Positions 41,690-50,776 of a stretch of 64,000 bases of DNA are shown here, in pieces. The DNA is taken from contig JAEWRL010000087.1 in the NCBI GenBank assembly GCA_023398955.1, positions 1 to 64,000 of the forward strand, given 5' to 3'. This DNA is from Pseudomonadota bacterium. Its GTDB lineage: Bacteria; Myxococcota_A; Polyangia; Polyangiales; Polyangiaceae. Positions within the stretch are counted from its first letter, which is position 1. Every line of letters starts with the position of its first letter. Below the pieces are notes generated by a model, which ran no database searches, was not told the origin of the DNA, and saw only the letters and a program-made list of their open reading frames with translations. A program made the position numbers and the translations under genes.

Positions 41690-43921
41690 ATGTTCGTACG
41701 TGAATCCATTGTAGTTAGTGGCATGGAGCTGACCTTCGAAACGGGTCGGCTTGCCAAGCAGGCGCATGGCTCGATCCTCCTTACGTGCGGGGAAAGTGTC
41801 GTGCTGGTTACGGCCGTTTCGACCGAGGAGCGGCCGCACATCGATTTCTTCCCTCTCACCTGCGAGTATGTCGAGAAGACCTACGCAGCTGGCAAGATTC
41901 CGGGGGGATTCTTCAAACGTGAGGGCCGCCTGCGGGATGCAGAGACTCTCACCTCTCGCCTCATCGATCGTCCGCTGAGGCCACTGTTTCCGAAGGGCTA
42001 TCGAAAGGATACGCAGGTCATCGCGACCGTTCTGAGCTCGGACAAGTCGACACCGACGGATGTCCTCGCTCTGACGGCGGCCAGCGCTGCCCTGCATATC
42101 TCGGACATCCCGTGGGATGGCCCGATTGCTGGCGTGCGCGTCGCGCGAGTCGACGGAGAGCTCATCGCGTATCCCACCTTCGAGCAGATCGCACAATCCG
42201 ATATCGACCTCGTCGTTGCTGCGACCAAAGACGCGATCGTCATGGTCGAAGGCGGCGCCGACGAAGCAACCGAGGCTGACCTCATCGACGCCCTGCTCTT
42301 CGCGCAGCGCTCGGTGCAGCCGATCATCGAGCTCCTCGACAAGCTGCGGGCAGCGATCGGCAAGCCGAAGCGCGAGGTCGTCTTGCGTCAGTTGGACGCA
42401 GCGACCGCCGGCCGGATAGCGGCGTTGGCGGACGAGCCACTGCTGGCCGCCAGCAAGGTCAAGGACAAGAAGTCGCGCTACGAGCGGTATTCCGAGGTCA
42501 AGGCGACAGTGTTCGAGAGCCTGAAGTCCGAGCTTGGCGAGGAAGGCTTCGCCGAGAACGAGAAGCTCATCAAGGCAGAGATCGAGCACCGCAAAGCCGT
42601 TGTCGTACGCACCATGGTGCTGAAGGAGCGCCAGCGGATCGATGGGCGTGACCCCAAGACGATAAGGCCAATCTCGTGCGCCGTGGGCCTTCTACCGCGC
42701 ACGCATGGTTCGGCGCTCTTCCAGCGCGGCGAGACGCAGTCGATCGTAACGACTACGCTCGGCACGGCGAGCGACGAGCAGAAGATCGATGCCCTGATAG
42801 GTGAGTCGTGGAAGCAGTTCATGCTGCACTACAACTTCCCTCCCTTTTGCACAGGGGAGACAAAGCCGCTTCGGGGCCCGGGACGACGTGAGATCGGCCA
42901 TGGAGCGCTGGCCGAGCGCGCACTGGCACGCATGGTCCCCAACCACGAGCGGTTCCCCTACACGATCCGGGTCGTGAGCGAGATCCTGGAGTCGAACGGC
43001 TCGAGCTCGATGGCGAGTGTTTGCGGTGGGACGTTGAGCCTCATGGACTGTGGCGTGCCGCTCAAGCGGCCCGTCGCGGGCATCGCCATGGGGCTCATCA
43101 AGGAAGGTGATGACGTTGCAGTCTTGAGTGACATTCTGGGCGACGAGGACCACCTGGGCGACATGGACTTCAAAGTCTGTGGCACCGAGCGCGGCGTTAC
43201 GGCCATTCAGATGGATATCAAGATCCAGGGGCTGAGCCGCGAGATCTTCGAGGAGGCATTGGATCAAGCACGCGAGGGTCGCCTTCACATCCTCGGTAAG
43301 ATGCTCGAGACGCTCCCCGCGTCCCGAACGGAGATCAACCGTTGGGCACCGCGCATCACCACCGTCAAGGTGAAGCCCGATCAGATCCGAATCATCATTG
43401 GTCCAGGCGGAAAGACCATCAAGGGTATCGTCGATCAAACGGGCTGCGCCGTTGACGTCAACGACGATGGCACGGTCTCGATAGCCGGTAGCGATCCAGA
43501 TGCAGTCAAACGAGCCATCTCGATCGTCGAGGGGCTCACTGCCGAGCCCGAGGTTGGGAAGGTGTATGACGGCATCGTGAAGCGGGTGGTCGATTTCGGG
43601 GCCTTCGTGGAAATCCTTCCAAACAACGAAGCCCTCCTACACATCTCTGAGTTCGCCCACGAGCGCGTCGAGAACCCTGGTGATCTCCTGAAGGAGGGGG
43701 ACGAGGTCCAGGTAAAGGTCATCAGCATCGACCGCGACGGTAAGACGCGGCTCTCGCGGCGCGAGGTCTTGCCTTTCCCAGAAGGTGAAGAGGGCGAGCG
43801 GGCCCGGGAGCGCATCGCGAAGGCACGTGAGGCTGGCCCGCCGCAACGGGTGGGTGGCGATCGCGGCCGCGGCGGCGACCGCGATCGTGGGCGTGGTGGT
43901 CGCGGCGATCGGCGCCGGTAG
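41690..43921 (+). CDS. pnp: Polyribonucleotide nucleotidyltransferase (PNPase)
   Basis: A 743-residue exoribonuclease that degrades RNA 3' to 5' with phosphate and is the core of RNA decay complexes. First RNase PH domain from residue 10 (ELTFETGRLAKQAHGSILL, then YAAGKIPGGFFKREGR); second from about 320 with FPPFCTGETKPLRGPGRREIGHG and ILGDEDHLGDMDFKVCG, which holds catalytic Asp residues. The KH domain has IRIIIGPGGKTIKGI (about 565) and the S1 domain GIVKRVVDFGAFVEILP (about 628). The last 25 residues are a Gly-Arg-Asp repeat tail, an RNA-binding feature seen in some relatives. AGGGAG precedes the ATG at 41690. Confidence 0.98.
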   Translation: MFVRESIVVSGMELTFETGRLAKQAHGSILLTCGESVVLVTAVSTEERPHIDFFPLTCEYVEKTYAAGKIPGGFFKREGRLRDAETLTSRLIDRPLRPLFPKGYRKDTQVIATVLSSDKSTPTDVLALTAASAALHISDIPWDGPIAGVRVARVDGELIAYPTFEQIAQSDIDLVVAATKDAIVMVEGGADEATEADLIDALLFAQRSVQPIIELLDKLRAAIGKPKREVVLRQLDAATAGRIAALADEPLLAASKVKDKKSRYERYSEVKATVFESLKSELGEEGFAENEKLIKAEIEHRKAVVVRTMVLKERQRIDGRDPKTIRPISCAVGLLPRTHGSALFQRGETQSIVTTTLGTASDEQKIDALIGESWKQFMLHYNFPPFCTGETKPLRGPGRREIGHGALAERALARMVPNHERFPYTIRVVSEILESNGSSSMASVCGGTLSLMDCGVPLKRPVAGIAMGLIKEGDDVAVLSDILGDEDHLGDMDFKVCGTERGVTAIQMDIKIQGLSREIFEEALDQAREGRLHILGKMLETLPASRTEINRWAPRITTVKVKPDQIRIIIGPGGKTIKGIVDQTGCAVDVNDDGTVSIAGSDPDAVKRAISIVEGLTAEPEVGKVYDGIVKRVVDFGAFVEILPNNEALLHISEFAHERVENPGDLLKEGDEVQVKVISIDRDGKTRLSRREVLPFPEGEEGERARERIAKAREAGPPQRVGGDRGRGGDRDRGRGGRGDRRR

Positions 43922-43933
43922 CGCACAACGAGT

Positions 43934-43985
43934 CCGTCGAGGGTAGTGTCGGAAGGCCTTTCGCTTCTGGTGCTTCCCTCGACGG
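43934..43985. terminator. Inverted repeat between the convergent ends of pnp and the LysM gene
   Basis: CCGTCGAGGG at 43934-43943 pairs perfectly with CCCTCGACGG at 43976-43985, with a further small palindrome AAGGCCTT in the loop. It lies 13 bases after the pnp stop and 51 bases from the stop of the convergent gene, so it could serve both directions. There is no T-run. Confidence 0.55.
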
Positions 43986-44035
43986 CCTCCGTGACCTGGG
44001 GAATCGTCCCAGTGCCTGTGCCTATGTGCGCTTGC

Positions 44036-45310
44036 CTATCCGGAAGCGAGCCACGACAAGGCACTCCGGTAGAGGGAGGACTCGCTGTCCACGGCCACCT
44101 CGTGCGCGAGGCTGGAGGGAGTCACGACACGCACTGGCACCCTGTTGTTCCGGAACCACTGTCCGGCACGGCGGGTCTCGTGAACGACGGCATCTCGTTC
44201 GCCGGTGAGTAGGTAGACGCGGCGGAGCCTCGAGCGACAAGCGGCGATCAAGTCTGGGCCCCGTGCTCCCAGGTACCCGTCGCTGGCGCCGAGAATGAAG
44301 AGACGGTTGAATGCTCGAGCGTCGCGAACGCCGACATTCATCGCCACGAACGCGCCCTCGCTGAAGCCGATCAGCGTGTTGCCGTAGAGTTGGACACGTC
44401 GGCCATATTTCTTTCTCAGCGCCATCAACGAGGCGTGGACGGTGTGCTGACCTGACACCCAACTATTATTCCAGGTACGCCCGCCGTTGCGGTGACCTGG
44501 ACCGCTGGGACACACCAGCCACCCAAAGGGTCTGGCGATGGGGGCCCAGCGTTGGCAGTCATGGGCTGGATTCCCGCCGCGCCCATGCAGGTACATGAGG
44601 ACGGGCCTGAGGCCGAGCCGTCCGGCCCCCGCTGGTTCGAAGTAGTAGACGGGACTCGTTCCCGGCACCTCGAGCTTCAGCATGCCGGCGCTGCTGGCCC
44701 TGGGTAGGGCGGGCGTGCGCGAGGGCGCATCCTCCGGCGGTGGAATGGCGAGCTCCTGCCCGATCCGCAGAAGATCTCGTTCCTGGATTCGATTGACCCG
44801 CGCAAGGCTCGAGATCGACACATCGAAGCGCATCGCGATCGAGCCAAGGGTGTCGCCGCTAACGACCGCATACCTCTGGCCCTGCGCGGCAGGGCTTGTC
44901 CCCTGGGGGCGCTTCTCCGGGATGATGAGCTCGCGACCAACGCGGAGTGTGTCGCCCCGGCGCATACCGTTGGCCGCTGCGAGCTCCGCGATGGTGACGG
45001 CGTAGCGCCTGGCAATTGCTCCCAATGTCTGACCTGACTGGACGACGTGCACGCGGCTGGCCGAGCGGGTTCGGCCCCGAGAGCTGCTGTCCTTGTCCGG
45101 AATCGTGAGCTCCTGACCAACGCGGAGGGTGGAACTGCGCTCGATTTCGTTGGCCCGCGTCAGCGCGGCGATGGTGACGCCATAACGCCGGGCGATGCCG
45201 CCTAGGGTCTGTCCTTTCGCCACGACGTGCACTTGGGCAGCATGAAGCGCTGGCGCCAAGAGGAGCAGACACAGCGGCACCCAGCTAAACGCTCGCAGCA
45301 AGGTACGCAT
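44036..45310 (-). CDS. Exported triple-LysM protein with C-terminal alpha/beta hydrolase
   Basis: A 424-residue protein. Signal peptide of about 24 residues (WVPLCLLLLAPALHA). Three LysM domains, which bind the glycan strands of peptidoglycan, follow at about residues 26-70, 85-130 and 145-190; each has the pattern GQTLGxIARRY ... LRVGQELxIP. The C-terminal 220 residues form an alpha/beta hydrolase: oxyanion loop VLMYLHGRGGN, nucleophile elbow TLIGFSEGAF, and a closing His in SLAHEVAVD. It resembles poly-3-hydroxybutyrate depolymerase/feruloyl esterase-type hydrolases, but the substrate is unknown; a cell-wall ester is an obvious guess. The ATG at 45310 is chosen because it begins the signal peptide, although the frame is open another 106 codons. 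Confidence 0.85.
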   Translation of the reverse strand: MRTLLRAFSWVPLCLLLLAPALHAAQVHVVAKGQTLGGIARRYGVTIAALTRANEIERSSTLRVGQELTIPDKDSSSRGRTRSASRVHVVQSGQTLGAIARRYAVTIAELAAANGMRRGDTLRVGRELIIPEKRPQGTSPAAQGQRYAVVSGDTLGSIAMRFDVSISSLARVNRIQERDLLRIGQELAIPPPEDAPSRTPALPRASSAGMLKLEVPGTSPVYYFEPAGAGRLGLRPVLMYLHGRGGNPAHDCQRWAPIARPFGWLVCPSGPGHRNGGRTWNNSWVSGQHTVHASLMALRKKYGRRVQLYGNTLIGFSEGAFVAMNVGVRDARAFNRLFILGASDGYLGARGPDLIAACRSRLRRVYLLTGERDAVVHETRRAGQWFRNNRVPVRVVTPSSLAHEVAVDSESSLYRSALSWLASG

Positions 45311-45435
45311 GACGCTTCTCGCTAGCACAATCGGAGAGCGAGGAAAAAGGAACGGGCGCCATCGTCCAGGATGGCTTCGAGGCTTCAGAGGATGTCGGGA
45401 GGTGTCGGGCTTCCGTTCAGTGGGTCGCGACTGGT

Positions 45436-46209
45436 TCAGTGAACATGGAACAGCTGAGTCAAGGTCGCGAGGGCGACCAAGCCAGCACTGAAACAAGCGA
45501 AGTGAATCAGGTTGGAGCGGAACCCGTGGTGCTTGTTTACTTCGGGGACGAGATCGACGGCGCCGATGTAAAGGAAGTTGCCAGCTGCGAACGCGACGAC
45601 GATGGTCAGGTCCAGCTCCGCAGACCAAGCGTAAGCGACGAGTCCGCCAAGCAGGAAGGTGAGGGCGGACACAAAGTTATAGAATAGGGCGCGTCGCGGT
45701 GACCAGCCGCCGTGCACCAGTGCACCGAAGTCCCCGAGTTCTTGCGGTACCTCGTGGGCAGCAGCGGCGAGCCATACGGTGATACCGACGTGTGTGTCGA
45801 CGAGGAAGCTGGCTCCGACCGCTACGCCGCCCACGAAGTTGTGGATGCTATCACTGGCGAGGAGCAGGTATGTGAGGGGTTCTTGGTGCTCGGAGGTAGC
45901 GCGGTGGCAGTGGTGCCAGTGCAGGAACTGCTCCAAGACGAAGAACGCTACGAAGCCACCAGCCGCCCAAAGGAACGGCGTGAGCCCTGGCCGCCGCTCC
46001 GTTACCTCGGGTAGCATGTGGAAGAGCGCACCGCCTAGGAGTGAGCCTGCTGAGAGCGCAACAAGCGGCAGGAGCAGAGACTTCAACCGCCGTTCTGGCA
46101 GCAACAGCGTGACGCCACCCACGAGGCCGATGAGCGCCATGGCAATGCCGGAGACGATAATCCACAACAGCGGGGACACGGCGGCGGAGCCTAGTGCTAG
46201 GCAGGACAA
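45436..46209 (-). CDS. ZIP-family divalent metal transporter
   Basis: About 257 residues with eight hydrophobic helices. The metal path is marked by the ZIP motifs DSIHNFVGGVAVGASFL in helix 4 and AAHEVPQELGDFGALVHGG in helix 5. A His-rich loop (FLHWHHCHRATSEHQ) lies between helices 3 and 4, as usual. The family imports zinc or related metals into the cytoplasm. The frame begins at a TTG; a GTG at 46179 directly before helix 1 is the more natural start, but neither has a strong ribosome binding site. It lies 125 bases upstream of the LysM gene on the same strand. Confidence 0.85.
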   Translation of the reverse strand: MSCLALGSAAVSPLLWIIVSGIAMALIGLVGGVTLLLPERRLKSLLLPLVALSAGSLLGGALFHMLPEVTERRPGLTPFLWAAGGFVAFFVLEQFLHWHHCHRATSEHQEPLTYLLLASDSIHNFVGGVAVGASFLVDTHVGITVWLAAAAHEVPQELGDFGALVHGGWSPRRALFYNFVSALTFLLGGLVAYAWSAELDLTIVVAFAAGNFLYIGAVDLVPEVNKHHGFRSNLIHFACFSAGLVALATLTQLFHVH

Positions 46210-46286
46210 CTAACAAACGGAAACGGCCGGGTACCTGTGGGGGCCCAAGTTACGTCAGCGCGAGGCGCTTCGCGCCCAGCGGCTCA

Positions 46287-46347
46287 GTTCGGATCGGTTC
46301 GGATCGGTTCGGTTCGGTTCGGGCCGGTTCGGTTCGGTTCGGGCCGG
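46287..46347. repeat. Short tandem GGTTC/GGATC repeat
   Basis: About 60 bases built of five-base units (GGTTC with GGATC and GGGCC variants). It lies between the start of the ZIP gene and the end of menE. The repeat is intergenic and has no paired structure of note. It may vary in copy number between strains. Confidence 0.8.
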
Positions 46348-46460
46348 AGTGGAGCCATCGAGGCCGCTGTACGGTGAAGCCCGCGGCCTTTGTTTGGGGG
46401 CCAGCTGGCCGGCCTTTCCGCTCCTGGCTGCGTTGGGCGTGGCACGCGATGGAGAACTCA

Positions 46461-47891
46461 CTATTCCTGTTGGCGTGCGGGATGCCTGTAGTCGAGGACC
46501 CGCCAATCCCAAGGGATGGCTCGGATGCGAGCGCGGTCGAGTTTGCCGTTGGCCGTCAGGAGCATGGACCTGGTCGTACTCCAGCGGCGAGGGCGCTTGT
46601 GCTTGCCAAGTGTGCGTTGTGCGTGAGCGGTGAGCTGCGTTCCGGTGACCTCGCAGCCCGGCTGCGGTTCGACGAGCAGGGCCACGAGCTCGCCCCAGTG
46701 GGGGTCGGGGATCCCCAGGGCGCATACTTGCCGGACTCCCTCGCAGCTGACCATCGCTGCCTCGACCTCTGCCAGGGACACATTCTCGCCCCCGCTGATG
46801 ATGATCCCGTCGGCCCTGCCCGCGACGTGTACGAGACCGCCTTCGTCCAGCCAGCCGTGGTCTTGCGTCCGCCACCAACCGCCTGCCTCCAGAGGCGCTG
46901 ATTGGTTCGGCCAGTATCCTGTGAACAACGACGGCGACCGCACTTCGAGGATTCCGTCACGGGCCCGCACCTGGTAGCCGGGGAGCGGTGAGCCACAGTC
47001 GGAGCTGGTGCGGCCCCACGAACCTGGCGGTTGCGTCGCTACCTGGGAGCACGCCTCCGTCATTCCGTAGGTCTTCAGGAGGGGCAGTTTGCGCGCAATC
47101 GCCGCTTCGTGGAGCGCCTGATCGATACCAGCTCCTCCCACGAGCACTGCCCTCAGCGCAGGCCACGGATCGCGATCCATGCTCTCGAGCCAACCACGGA
47201 CCTGGGTCGGCACCAAGCTCGTGAGAGATGCCCCCCGCAGGCGGCCCACCGCGAGCACGGACTCGGGACGGGCGCCGGGTTCGGGCAGGACCACAGTTTT
47301 TCCCGCAAGGAGGCAACGGGTAAGAACCGAGATCCCCCCCACGTGCGCGAGGGGGAGCGTCAGCAGCCAGCGGTCGCGCTCGAGCCATCCGAGCCGTTGC
47401 GCGCTGGCCGCAGCCGAAGCTACGAATGCTCCGCGAGACAACACGACCGGACGCCCCCCTGGTGTCGTGCTTCCCGACGTGAACAGGATGGCGAGGGGGA
47501 CCTCTCGGTCGTCTGCGCCGGGCGGCGCCAATTCCTCATGCCGTGGTCGGATCGTTGGGTTCGCGACGAAGGCAGCATCCACGATGGCCTGCGGCTGAAC
47601 CATGGTCATCTGAGCGGCGTGCTCGGCCGTTGTCAGGCGTGGATGTAGTGGCAGCACGGGGATGCCGTGCGTTACCAGGGCATAGAAGACGGATAGGGAG
47701 GCCAGCGTAGGTTCCGCGTGCCAGGCCACGGGCAGTCCGGGATCGAAGGGCCCATGGTCGCCCTGCAGGGCGCACCAGGTGTCTTGCACCCGACGGGCGA
47801 GCTCCAGGTAGGTGATCGCTTCGTTGGGGGTCTCGAGTGCAGCCACTCGAGGCCAGCGGGCGGCCGCGGCGTAGACGTCCAGACGAGTCAT
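46461..47891 (-). CDS. menE: o-Succinylbenzoate--CoA ligase
   Basis: A 476-residue acyl-adenylating enzyme that activates o-succinylbenzoate with ATP and CoA. Motifs: phosphate loop LFTSGSTTPGGRPVVLS (about residue 135), LLKTYGMTEACSQVA (about 268), GWWRTQDHGWL (about 338), GRADGIIISGGENVSLAEVE (about 360), and the catalytic Lys in TANGKLDR near the end. The family is broad, but position at the end of a complete men operon makes MenE secure. The ATG at 47891 lies five bases before the end of menC on the plus-strand map, i.e. immediately behind the menC stop. A longer frame to 47963 would run into menC and is not used. Confidence 0.92.
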   Translation of the reverse strand: MTRLDVYAAAARWPRVAALETPNEAITYLELARRVQDTWCALQGDHGPFDPGLPVAWHAEPTLASLSVFYALVTHGIPVLPLHPRLTTAEHAAQMTMVQPQAIVDAAFVANPTIRPRHEELAPPGADDREVPLAILFTSGSTTPGGRPVVLSRGAFVASAAASAQRLGWLERDRWLLTLPLAHVGGISVLTRCLLAGKTVVLPEPGARPESVLAVGRLRGASLTSLVPTQVRGWLESMDRDPWPALRAVLVGGAGIDQALHEAAIARKLPLLKTYGMTEACSQVATQPPGSWGRTSSDCGSPLPGYQVRARDGILEVRSPSLFTGYWPNQSAPLEAGGWWRTQDHGWLDEGGLVHVAGRADGIIISGGENVSLAEVEAAMVSCEGVRQVCALGIPDPHWGELVALLVEPQPGCEVTGTQLTAHAQRTLGKHKRPRRWSTTRSMLLTANGKLDRARIRAIPWDWRVLDYRHPARQQE

Positions 47892-47895
47892 GGCG

Positions 47896-48996
47896 TCACA
47901 CGCCCTCGACTCCGAGCCCTGGAGCGTCGACGGGTCGCAGCTCCGCGCCCGCGGGCCATGCAAAGGGCGCCATTGGCCAGCCCGGGGCGACGAGCCCGTG
48001 CGGCATCAGACCATGGGCGCGAGCTGGCGTACCTAGCGCCAGGGCTAGGTGGATGCACAGAGCGAACCCCCAAGGTCCTTCGAACGTATGGGTGATGACG
48101 ACGTCCAGGCGATGGGCACACGCCCATGAGGCAAGCTCGACGGACCGAGCCAGCCCGAGGACGGTTGGCTTGAGCACGAGCACTCGGACGTTCCGTGCCG
48201 TGGTTGCTCCTTCACCAATCTCACCTTCGATGGACGCGAGGCTCTCGTCCAGTGCCGTCGGGACGCGTGACGGCGCCGCGGGCCAAGGGCCGTCCCACGG
48301 GACGGGTTCTTCCACGAACTCGATGCCGAAGTGTGCGGCAGCGTCGAGCCAGCGCTGGAGGTCGGAGAAGGGCCACGTCTGGTTGGCGTCGAGCCTGAGC
48401 TTCGGGCTGCGTTCGACGCTCACGCCGAGGACGCGTCGCCAACGTTCTCGCTCCTCCTCCAGAGTCTGGGTGCCGAGGCTCTTCAGCTTGAAGACGGAGT
48501 AGCCCTGGTCGAGGCGCTTTCCGACCTCTTCCTCGAGCGAGCGTGGGTCTCGCGCGGTGAGCAATGCCGCCAGGCGCCGAGGGCCTGGGCAAACGTCCTG
48601 GGGGACGTCTGGTTGCATCGAGAGCACACGCCAAAGCGGCAGCCGCGCGCGCTGAGCGCAGAGATCGGCCATGGCCGCCTCACAGGCGGCGAGTGCTGCT
48701 CGCGGCGCCGACGCAAAGGACTGCCTCATGGCAAGCCACGCCAATGCGAGTTGGGAAGGCTCTTCGGGTATCCACCAGTCGCGAGGGCGGGCAGCGCGCA
48801 AGGCCCCCGCGCACTTGACCAGAGTCTCGGAAGAATAGCCAGGAAGCGGCGATGCTTCCCCGCGACCGATAGCTCCCTCGCGGGTCAGGATCTCCACGAG
48901 CAGGCCCTCGCGCGACGACCAACTATGCTGGGCATGACGCACCCGTCGGGCATCCGCGGCCCGCCACGGTGTCAACCGAAGTTCCATGGGCTTCAT
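47896..48996 (-). CDS. menC: o-Succinylbenzoate synthase
   Basis: A 366-residue member of the enolase superfamily. It dehydrates SHCHC to o-succinylbenzoate. The barrel shows the catalytic Lys pair in FKLKSLG (about residue 168) and VLVLKPTVLG (about 270), and metal ligands in LRLDANQTW, EFVEEP and TALDESL. The sequence is divergent, as is usual for MenC, and the operon context supports the name. It is preceded by menA with a 50-base gap and followed directly by menE. Confidence 0.9.
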   Translation of the reverse strand: MKPMELRLTPWRAADARRVRHAQHSWSSREGLLVEILTREGAIGRGEASPLPGYSSETLVKCAGALRAARPRDWWIPEEPSQLALAWLAMRQSFASAPRAALAACEAAMADLCAQRARLPLWRVLSMQPDVPQDVCPGPRRLAALLTARDPRSLEEEVGKRLDQGYSVFKLKSLGTQTLEEERERWRRVLGVSVERSPKLRLDANQTWPFSDLQRWLDAAAHFGIEFVEEPVPWDGPWPAAPSRVPTALDESLASIEGEIGEGATTARNVRVLVLKPTVLGLARSVELASWACAHRLDVVITHTFEGPWGFALCIHLALALGTPARAHGLMPHGLVAPGWPMAPFAWPAGAELRPVDAPGLGVEGV

Positions 48997-49046
48997 GGGC
49001 GATCAGGGCTGTGTCGTGGGTGACTGGCTTGGTCGGCAGCGCGTGC

Positions 49047-49955
49047 TCATCCGAGCATCAATCCTAGGGTGAAGATCGCTCCGAAGGCAGCCATCAGCCG
49101 CGCCGTGTTCGTCAGCGAGCGGTTTAGCGGCTTGCCTTCGTCGCGCGCTACCCGCCGCACGAGGTGGCTTGCGAACGGTAGGGTGACTAGCGGCAAGAGA
49201 ACGGCGCCGCTGACCCCAGCCGTCCGCCATAGCCAAACGGGGGTAAGGTAGGCGACGGCGAGGAGTCCCACGTACTCGGCGAACGCAAACGATCGCCCCC
49301 AGCGCACGGCCAGCGTGCGCTTGCCGGCAAGCGCATCCGTGTGGCGGTCTCGAATGTTATTGACCACGAGAATAGCCGTGGCAAGGGCCCCCGCGGGAAG
49401 CGCCGAGAGCCAGCCAATGGCGCCCACTTCCCCAGTTTGGACGAAGGCGGTGCCGCCAACAGCGACAAAGCCGAAGAAGACGACGACGAACACGTCCCCA
49501 AGCCCATTGTACCCGAGGGGATAAGGCCCTGCTGTGTACGCGACTGCCGAGATCATCGCGGCCACGCCAACGAGCCAGAGCAGAGGGCCTGCGAGGAGGG
49601 CGAGGTACGAACCCGCAGCGAAGGCGATGGCGAGCGCCGTCCATAAAGCCGCCCGCAGCTGCAATGGACTCAGCAGCCCCCACTGAGCGGCGCGCGTTGG
49701 GCCAAGGCGTTCGGTCGTGTCGGCCCCCTTCTCGAAATCGAAGACGTCGTTGGCGAAGTTTGCGGCAACCTGGAGGCTCAAAGCGACCACCAGGGCAGCG
49801 CCAGCAGCTGGCCAATGGATGCCACCGCTTCGATACGCGACTGCGGTACCGATTGCGACTGGCACGGCTCCCGCGCTCAGCGTGGCAGGACGCGCGGCGA
49901 GCCACCACGCCCTCAGCGAGCCGGGAGCAACGTCTCTGGGCGCTGCACGAGTCAT
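49047..49955 (-). CDS. menA: 1,4-Dihydroxy-2-naphthoate polyprenyltransferase
   Basis: A 302-residue membrane enzyme of the UbiA family that adds the polyprenyl side chain, giving demethylmenaquinone. About eight helices. The first Asp-rich motif is NFANDVFDFEKGAD (about residue 68) and the second NNIRDRHTDALAGKRTLAV (about 195), both diphosphate-Mg binding. Its start overlaps the stop of menB by four bases. Confidence 0.95.
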   Translation of the reverse strand: MTRAAPRDVAPGSLRAWWLAARPATLSAGAVPVAIGTAVAYRSGGIHWPAAGAALVVALSLQVAANFANDVFDFEKGADTTERLGPTRAAQWGLLSPLQLRAALWTALAIAFAAGSYLALLAGPLLWLVGVAAMISAVAYTAGPYPLGYNGLGDVFVVVFFGFVAVGGTAFVQTGEVGAIGWLSALPAGALATAILVVNNIRDRHTDALAGKRTLAVRWGRSFAFAEYVGLLAVAYLTPVWLWRTAGVSGAVLLPLVTLPFASHLVRRVARDEGKPLNRSLTNTARLMAAFGAIFTLGLMLG

Positions 49956-50776
49956 GGATAGCGGGTGAACCTGGAGAAGTCCGGGGGCCGCTTCTCTACG
50001 AATGCATCGCGCCCTTCCTGCCCTTCTTCGCTCATGTAAAAGAGCAGGGTCGCGTTGCCCGCCAGCTCCTGAAGGCCCGCCTGTCCGTCACAATCCGCGT
50101 TGAGGGCGGCTTTGAGGCAACGAAGGGCGATCGGGCTGTTCCTCAGGATTTCCCTGCACCATTCGATGGTCTCCCGCTCGAGCTCTGCGAGAGGCACCAC
50201 GGCGTTGACCAAGCCCATCTCCAGGGCTTGCTTCGCATCATACTGACGGCAAAGAAACCATATCTCGCGCGCCTTCTTCTGGCCCACGATGCGTGCCATG
50301 TAGGCTGCCCCGTAGCCCCCATCAAAGCTCCCGACCTTCGGTCCCGTCTGCCCGAAGCGAGCGTTGTCAGCGGCAATCGTCAGATCACAGATCATGTGCA
50401 GGACGTGGCCACCGCCGATGGCGTAACCGGCAACCATGGCGATGACCGGCTTTGGCAGCGTGCGAATCTGTCGCTGCAGGTCGAGAACGTTCAGACGCGG
50501 CGTCCCATCCGGGCCCACGTAGCCGGCATCACCTCGCACCTTCTGGTCGCCTCCTGAGCAGAAGGCCTTGTCGCCAGCACCGGTGAGGATGATGACGCCG
50601 ACCTTCGGATCCTCGCGCGCATCTGCGAAGGCGCGTCCCATTTCGACGACAGTCTGGGGACGAAAGGCGTTGCGGACGTCAGGTCGATTGATCGTGATCT
50701 TGGCGATGCCGTCGGGGCTTTTATGGTAGAGAATGTCTTCGAATCCGGGGACATCGTTCCACGTAGTATCAGTCAT
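49952..50776 (-). CDS. menB: 1,4-Dihydroxy-2-naphthoyl-CoA synthase
   Basis: A 274-residue crotonase-fold enzyme that closes the second ring of the naphthoquinone. The sequence carries MenB hallmarks: KITINRPDVRNAFRP, ILTGAGDKAFCSGGDQKVRG (oxyanion hole), VAGYAIGGGHVLHMICDL, and GQTGPKVGSFDGGYGA, which is diagnostic. The C-terminal ending AFVEKRPPDFSRF is typical. The ATG at 50776 overlaps the end of menH by eight bases; longer frames upstream lie inside menH. Confidence 0.98.
   Translation of the reverse strand: MTDTTWNDVPGFEDILYHKSPDGIAKITINRPDVRNAFRPQTVVEMGRAFADAREDPKVGVIILTGAGDKAFCSGGDQKVRGDAGYVGPDGTPRLNVLDLQRQIRTLPKPVIAMVAGYAIGGGHVLHMICDLTIAADNARFGQTGPKVGSFDGGYGAAYMARIVGQKKAREIWFLCRQYDAKQALEMGLVNAVVPLAELERETIEWCREILRNSPIALRCLKAALNADCDGQAGLQELAGNATLLFYMSEEGQEGRDAFVEKRPPDFSRFTRYP

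Noticed and set aside
41558..42589. Minus-strand frame of 343 codons
   Set aside because: It is antisense to pnp and lacks recognisable domains.
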